Below the pieces are notes generated by a model. It did no database searches. It worked only from the letters and a program-made list of their open reading frames with translations, and had not been told where the DNA came from. A program made the position numbers and the translations under genes. Below, piece by piece: positions 15,392 through 19,005 of a stretch of 19,005 bases of DNA; within the stretch, counting starts at the first letter, position 1; every line of letters starts with the position of its first letter. Source of the stretch: JBBIJR01 sp037445875 (GTDB taxonomy: Bacteria; CLD3; SB21); assembly GCA_037445875.1 (NCBI GenBank), contig JBBIJR010000071.1, positions 1 through 19,005 of the forward strand. The letters run 5' to 3'.

Positions 15392-15420
15392 TTGACTTTG
15401 GGAGAGTGCTTAAATAAATT
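15392..15420 (+). promoter_or_regulatory. Candidate sigma-70 promoter of the LPP20-like genes
   Basis: TTGACT (15392-15397) and TAAATT (15415-15420) are 17 bp apart. The leader to the ATG at 15565 would be about 135-140 nt. It includes a possible hairpin, CCCGT (15453-15457) with ACGGG, and ends in a strong AAAGGAGG ribosome site. The -35 overlaps the hemW upstream region, so hemW and this operon share the 15373-15564 interval. Confidence 0.5.
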
Positions 15421-15564
15421 AACTTTGCTCTTCGAGGAGGATCTCCCAAAACCCGTTATTATTACTTCGTTTACGGGCTTTGTTGTCTTAACTTAGAATC
15501 TTTTTCAGCAATTACAAGATCAACTCGATCCTTGTCCCAAACATCAACCCTTAAAGGAGGAAGT

Positions 15565-16206
15565 ATGAAAAAGTATTTGTTTCAGGTACTTTTTTGTTCC
15601 CTGATTGCCGTGCTGGCGGTGTCGTTGGTCAACACCGATGCCATGGCGCAGAAAAAGAAGAAGAAGAAAAAAGGCGAGCCACCGGAGTGGGTATACAAGC
15701 CGGGTCTCTATGAAGATGTGATCATCGCTGCGGGCGTCGGCGAAGGATTCTCCGAAATGAAGGCCAAGAGCCAGGCTGAACAGAACGGTCGTAAGAAGAT
15801 TGCCGAGGCCCTCCAGACGGAGGTCAAGAGCCTGACGACGAACTTCATGGAAGAGGCCACCACAACGACCGAAGAAGGATCCGAGGGAGCGGCCCAGGAG
15901 TATTTCCAGGAAATCACGCAGAGTATGACGAACCAAACCCTGTCCGGTGCGTTCATCGAAGAGTACTGGCCTCCAATGGGTGAGAAAACGGGCAGCAAGA
16001 TCAAGTTCTACGCCAAGGTGGTGCTCAAGAAGTCGGCCGTGATCGATGCGTACAAGGAGCAGGTCAAAGAGGACCTTGCGCAAAAGAAGATCAAAGGCGT
16101 GAAGAAGTCGGCCGATGACGCTCTTTCCGCTCTCGACAATGCGATCGCCAAGTGGGAGAAGACCAACAACAACGGTCCTATCGAAGAGGAGACGACGGAA
16201 GAGTAG
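15565..16206 (+). CDS. LPP20-like secreted protein (paralog 1)
   Basis: A 213-residue protein with a classical signal peptide: KK at the N-terminus, a hydrophobic core at 5-21 and a likely cleavage after AMA (28). Mature protein begins with Gln and seven lysines. The body (41-190) matches the LPP20 pattern, PEWVYKPGLYEDVIIAAGVGEG followed by the helical AKSQAEQNGRKKIAEAL and a KIKFYAKVVL strand. It ends in an acidic tail. LPP20-type proteins are envelope proteins of unknown function. The ATG at 15565 is preceded by AAAGGAGGAAGT. There is no lipobox, unlike its neighbour, with which most of the body is shared. The run of Lys codons is A-rich and could be prone to slippage. Confidence 0.82.
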   Translation: MKKYLFQVLFCSLIAVLAVSLVNTDAMAQKKKKKKKGEPPEWVYKPGLYEDVIIAAGVGEGFSEMKAKSQAEQNGRKKIAEALQTEVKSLTTNFMEEATTTTEEGSEGAAQEYFQEITQSMTNQTLSGAFIEEYWPPMGEKTGSKIKFYAKVVLKKSAVIDAYKEQVKEDLAQKKIKGVKKSADDALSALDNAIAKWEKTNNNGPIEEETTEE

Positions 16207-16231
16207 TCTTTCCCGCGTGGTTTACCTGTTG

Positions 16232-16267
16232 AACCGTAGGGGCATCTACCCCTACGGTTTCTTTTTT
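16232..16267 (+). terminator. Rho-independent terminator between the LPP20-like paralogs
   Basis: AACCGTAGGGG (16232-16242) pairs with CCCCTACGGTT (16249-16259), an 11-bp stem with a 6-nt loop, followed by TCTTTTTT. Only 30 bp separate it from the next gene's ATG. The second paralog is therefore probably expressed by read-through at a lower level. Confidence 0.9.
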
Positions 16268-16297
16268 ACATGTTCAACCAAGTTAGAGGTGACCGGT

Positions 16298-16891
16298 ATG
16301 CGTTACGTTGCATTCCTTGCGTTGGCCGTATGGACCGCCCAGATGATGTCCTGCGCGGGCGGCTCGTCCTCGCGCAGTGAAGACAAGCTGCCGAAATGGA
16401 TCTCGAAACCCGGGCTTTATGAAGATGCGATCATCGCGGCGGGGATCGGTGAAGGCCTGACGGAACAAAAAGCGAAGAGCCAGGCGGAACTGAGCGGCCG
16501 AAAGAAGATCGCGGAAACCATCCAGAGCCAGATCAAGAGTCTGACGACGAACTTCATGGAAGAGGCCGCCACGACGACGGAGAAAGGCCAGGAATCTGCC
16601 GCTCAGGAGTACTTCCAGGAAATCTCCCAGAGCCTGACGAATGTCACCCTGAACGGTGCGATGATCGAGGAGTACTGGCCGCCGATGGGTGAAAAGGTCG
16701 GCAACAAGATCAAGTTCTACGCGAAGACGGTGCTGAAAAAGAGTGAACTGGTGGATGCCTTCAAGAAGAAGGTTCAGGACGATGCAGCCGCGAAAAAGAT
16801 CAAGGGCGTAAAGGCAAGCGCCGACGATGCCCTCAAGGCGCTGGACAAAGCCATCGAGAAGTGGGAACAATCGTCCGGCGGGCCCGAATAG
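16298..16891 (+). CDS. LPP20-like lipoprotein (paralog 2)
   Basis: A 197-residue lipoprotein: a short signal peptide (1-18) ends in MMSC with lipidated Cys19, followed by a Gly/Ser-rich linker. The body repeats paralog 1 almost segment by segment: PKWISKPGLYEDAIIAAGIGEG, AKSQAELSGRKKIAETI, SLTTNFMEEA, QEYFQEISQS, IEEYWPPMGEK, KIKFYAKTVLKKS and KKIKGVKASADDALKALDKAI. It lacks the poly-lysine start and acidic tail. The ATG at 16298 is supported by GAGGTGA 6 bp upstream. The pair arose by tandem duplication, and one copy was retargeted to the membrane. The function is unknown. Confidence 0.85.
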   Translation: MRYVAFLALAVWTAQMMSCAGGSSSRSEDKLPKWISKPGLYEDAIIAAGIGEGLTEQKAKSQAELSGRKKIAETIQSQIKSLTTNFMEEAATTTEKGQESAAQEYFQEISQSLTNVTLNGAMIEEYWPPMGEKVGNKIKFYAKTVLKKSELVDAFKKKVQDDAAAKKIKGVKASADDALKALDKAIEKWEQSSGGPE

Positions 16892-16914
16892 CCGACCGCG
16901 GAAACCAAAGTGGC

Positions 16915-16942
16915 AAAAGCCGTTCCCCCCGGAACGGCTTTT
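16915..16942. terminator. Bidirectional rho-independent terminator
   Basis: AAAAGCCGTTCC (16915-16926) and GGAACGGCTTTT (16931-16942) form a perfect 12-bp stem with a CCCC loop. The stem's own A/T end gives four T in either direction. It lies between the convergent LPP20-like and PAP2 genes and can serve both. Confidence 0.88.
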
Positions 16943-16961
16943 GTATGTACGGCCGCGCGGT

Positions 16962-17918
16962 TCAGTCGAACAACGGGCTGAACTGGTCTTTGAACCGGCG
17001 ATCGAACCAGCGGTTGCACACACGGAAGAAAACGTAACCCACGACTAGGCCTGCGATCACGTCGATCACGTAGTGATAGAATCCGTAGATCGTCGAAAAA
17101 ATGAGCCCCAGCACCAAGGGGAGGAATACCCAGAAGGTCGGGCGATGGGATTTGAACGCGTACAGGAGCGTCATGGAAGCGATGGCCACGTGGGAACTGG
17201 GAAAGGCCGCGCCCGGCTTCTCCGCGTTCGCGTATATCCAGTCCATGACCTGAACAAACAGTCCTCCGTCCAGGAAACGATCGTCGCGGTAGTGCAAGGG
17301 TCCAACCACAGGGATGAACATATAGAGCAGGTAGCAAGCGTAGAAACCTACCGAAATGCCGAAAAAAGATCGTGCGAAAGCGATGTCCCTCCGGAGGTAG
17401 AGCACAACACCCAGCAGGGTGGCAATGAAGTAGTACGAAAAATAGCAAAAGTGGATGATCTCGTTAAACGCGAAGTCATTCAGGCGGTCGTACAACCAGA
17501 GGTTGGGTTGGGTACCGAAGATGAACAAATCGATCTCCGCGAAAAAGGGGTCCCAGTACCCCTGCAGGACCATCTGATTGAGGGAGCCCGTCTCGGTATA
17601 GAAATAGGGGAAGAGGAGCGCCGGATACCAGTAACGCAGGACCCGCAATCCGTGGATTGCGGCGAGGGGGCTGAATTTGATCAATACCAGCAATGCCGAC
17701 GCGATTGCCGTTCGGACTACGATGAAGCGATACCAGTTGTCCAGATTGGCGTGAAACACGAGCACGGCAAAGCCGGTAATCCCCAGGTAAGCCATCGTTG
17801 CCCAGTCAATGGCGTTGAACCGCTCGACCAGCGTTACCGGAGCGGCATATCCCGCTTCCTCCTCCAAAAAGCTTGCGCCGCGCGCTTCCACGGCTTCCTT
17901 TTGTTCCGTTACAGCCAT
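16962..17918 (-). CDS. PAP2-superfamily membrane enzyme, Aur1-like (inositolphosphotransferase/phosphatase type)
   Basis: The 318-residue protein has about six transmembrane helices. The catalytic residues lie in GAAFPSSH (His233) and YGFYHYVIDVIAG (His272, Asp276), the last two PAP2 motifs. The first motif, KxxxxxxRP, is absent. The YWDPFFAEIDLFIFGTQPN segment (121-139) is typical of the Aur1-like branch (PAP2_3), which includes yeast inositol phosphorylceramide synthase. It may transfer or remove a lipid headgroup phosphate at the membrane. I prefer ATG 17918 with GGGAG 6 bp upstream; a GTG at 17936 is in frame but further into the preceding gene. It overlaps the SDR gene's end, which indicates coupling. 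The substrate is inferred from the operon only. Confidence 0.85.
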   Translation of the reverse strand: MAVTEQKEAVEARGASFLEEEAGYAAPVTLVERFNAIDWATMAYLGITGFAVLVFHANLDNWYRFIVVRTAIASALLVLIKFSPLAAIHGLRVLRYWYPALLFPYFYTETGSLNQMVLQGYWDPFFAEIDLFIFGTQPNLWLYDRLNDFAFNEIIHFCYFSYYFIATLLGVVLYLRRDIAFARSFFGISVGFYACYLLYMFIPVVGPLHYRDDRFLDGGLFVQVMDWIYANAEKPGAAFPSSHVAIASMTLLYAFKSHRPTFWVFLPLVLGLIFSTIYGFYHYVIDVIAGLVVGYVFFRVCNRWFDRRFKDQFSPLFD

Positions 17919-18889
17919 CCTTGCTCCCGATACCACTGGATCGTTTCCGCACAGCCCCGTTCAAGCGTATACTCCGGTTCGAAGCCCAACTCTCTGCGGA
18001 TTTTCTCGGAGGAGCATGTCCAGGCCACCTGCCTCAGTTCGATCATCTTCTGCCTGTTGAGCAAGGCCGGCCGCGGGGAGAATTGAGCGAGAAACTCAGC
18101 GACCAACGCCACGACGGTGAGCAGCGATTCGGGAACGGTCACCGGAAAGGTCCACGTATGCAGGTGTTCGTGGATCGTTCCTGCAAATTCCGTCCAGGTC
18201 CGAATCCGTCCGTCGTCCACGAAGTACACTTCACCGGTACTTCGGGGCGATTCAGCGGCAAGCATGATGGCCCGGACCAGGTCGCGCACATGTATCAGGC
18301 TCAGGTATTTCGGCTTGAAGCCCACCATGAGACGGAGATGCCTCCGCATGGTTTGGAAATAGAAAAGAATGTCCTTCTCGCGAGGTCCATAGACGGCCGG
18401 GGGGCGTAGGATCGTAATAGGCAGGGACTTCATGTATTCGAGCGCGTACTTCTCTCCTTCGAACTTGCTCCGTCCGTAGATGGTCAAAGGCCTCGGGGGG
18501 TCGGTTTCCATGCGGGGGCGGCCGACCTCGGACGGTCCCGAAGCCGCCAGACTGCTTACATGGACGATCTTCTTTACGTGGGGATTGTGTTCGAGGCACA
18601 CTTCATACAGAACGCGGGAGCCGTCGGCATTCACTTTGTAGTACATCGATTCCTTTTTTGCCTTCGTGATGCCGCCGACATGAAAAATGTAGTCGGCCAC
18701 GCTCACGGCCGGGATCAATGAATCGCGGTCGGTGACGTCTGCATCCACCAACGTAACGTCGAGGCCCTGCAACCATGTACGATCGCTGGTGGGCCGGACG
18801 GTACAGAGAACCTTGAAACCCCTCCGCACCAGAGCCTCGGCCACATGGCTTCCAATAAATCCCGTGGCGCCTGTAACCAGAGCCTTCAT
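17909..18889 (-). CDS. NAD(P)-dependent extended SDR (epimerase/dehydratase family, possibly ceramide reductase-like)
   Basis: The 326-residue extended short-chain dehydrogenase has the Rossmann motif GATGFIG (7-13), an acidic-loop VDADVTD (48-54), the catalytic VSS (111-113) and Tyr138-x3-Lys142 (YGRSK), and LRPPAVYGP (171-179). The C-terminal part fits the 3-beta-hydroxysteroid dehydrogenase/epimerase branch. The substrate cannot be read from motifs. It sits between a GNAT-like gene and an Aur1-like gene, the company kept by ceramide reductase (CerR) in bacterial sphingolipid loci. Its ATG is 2 bp after the upstream stop, and its own stop overlaps the PAP2 gene, so the three are one transcript. 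A nucleotide-sugar epimerase is the plain alternative. Confidence 0.85.
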   Translation of the reverse strand: MKALVTGATGFIGSHVAEALVRRGFKVLCTVRPTSDRTWLQGLDVTLVDADVTDRDSLIPAVSVADYIFHVGGITKAKKESMYYKVNADGSRVLYEVCLEHNPHVKKIVHVSSLAASGPSEVGRPRMETDPPRPLTIYGRSKFEGEKYALEYMKSLPITILRPPAVYGPREKDILFYFQTMRRHLRLMVGFKPKYLSLIHVRDLVRAIMLAAESPRSTGEVYFVDDGRIRTWTEFAGTIHEHLHTWTFPVTVPESLLTVVALVAEFLAQFSPRPALLNRQKMIELRQVAWTCSSEKIRRELGFEPEYTLERGCAETIQWYREQGWL

Positions 18890-18891
18890 CC

Positions 18892-19005
18892 TTACAGGGG
18901 CGCGTCGTAGATGCGGTAACGTTTGTACACCCGGCCGCCCAGGTTCTCAATAGCGCGGTTCATGGCGGTATTGTCCTCCAGGATCCACGACAACTCCCCC
19001 CAGCG
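18892..19005 (-). CDS. C-terminus of a GNAT-like (YghO / bacterial ceramide synthase-like) protein, partial
   Basis: Only the last 37 codons are inside the window; the gene runs off the right edge. The tail reads ELSWILEDNTAMNRAIENLG, then GRVYKRYRIYDAPL. From memory this matches the end of a GNAT-superfamily group (YghO-like), where an LEDN-x-x-MN-helix is followed by a YKxYRIY strand. Bacterial ceramide synthase (bCerS) is reported to be GNAT-like. The stop is 2 bp before the SDR start, so it is the upstream partner in that operon. The assignment rests on a short tail. Confidence 0.6.
   Translation of the reverse strand, partial: RWGELSWILEDNTAMNRAIENLGGRVYKRYRIYDAPL

Noticed and set aside
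14314..15417. Plus-strand 367-codon frame
   Set aside because: It lies wholly opposite hemW, whose motifs are clear; the antisense product has no recognisable fold.
17073..18086. Plus-strand 337-codon frame
   Set aside because: It is antisense to the PAP2 and SDR genes and has a charged, low-complexity composition typical of a shadow frame.

Overview
The window looks like a G+C-rich chromosomal segment of an uncultured, outer-membrane-bearing bacterium. Two proteins carry lipoprotein signal peptides, there is an exported HtrA protease, and a run of ten Ns marks a scaffold join in a draft or metagenome assembly. Gene content (a HEAT-repeat/cyclophilin lipoprotein, LPP20-type paralogs, a DUF1858 protein next to an archaeal-type protein disulfide oxidoreductase, a long cyanobacterial-like isocitrate dehydrogenase) would suit an FCB-group or related candidate phylum. 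That placement is a low-confidence inference.

Layout. 1-2242: a terminator from an upstream unit, then a membrane-anchored bifunctional-nuclease-domain protein and an HtrA/DegP protease in one operon, closed by a terminator. 2224-3459 (minus): an AI-2E/PerM family permease. 3460-4123: no protein genes; it holds tRNA-Phe(GAA) with a strong promoter and terminator, a truncated second copy of the tRNA 3' end, palindromes and a dispersed-type repeat. 4124-6574 (minus): a YkgJ-type cysteine-cluster protein, a DUF4870 membrane protein and NADP-type isocitrate dehydrogenase. 6774-8126 (plus): a tightly packed thiol-redox operon (OsmC, DUF1858, protein disulfide oxidoreductase).

8235-14178 (plus): a cytosolic-looking trypsin/HtrA-fold protease with two C-terminal zinc ribbons, an A/T-richer OLD-like ATPase/TOPRIM protein (probably acquired, possible phage defence), a thiolase, and a lipoprotein with HEAT repeats and a C-terminal cyclophilin domain, cut by the assembly gap. 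14185-15372 (minus): HemW. 15565-16891 (plus): two tandem LPP20-like paralogs, one secreted and one a lipoprotein. 16962-19005 (minus): an operon of a GNAT-like protein (only its C-terminus is in the window), an extended SDR and an Aur1-type PAP2 enzyme. This gene set resembles bacterial ceramide/sphingolipid synthesis.

The most interesting points are the possible sphingolipid operon at the right end, the zinc-ribbon protease beside the foreign-looking OLD-like ATPase, a set of alternative hairpins upstream of that protease, and the duplicated tRNA tail.
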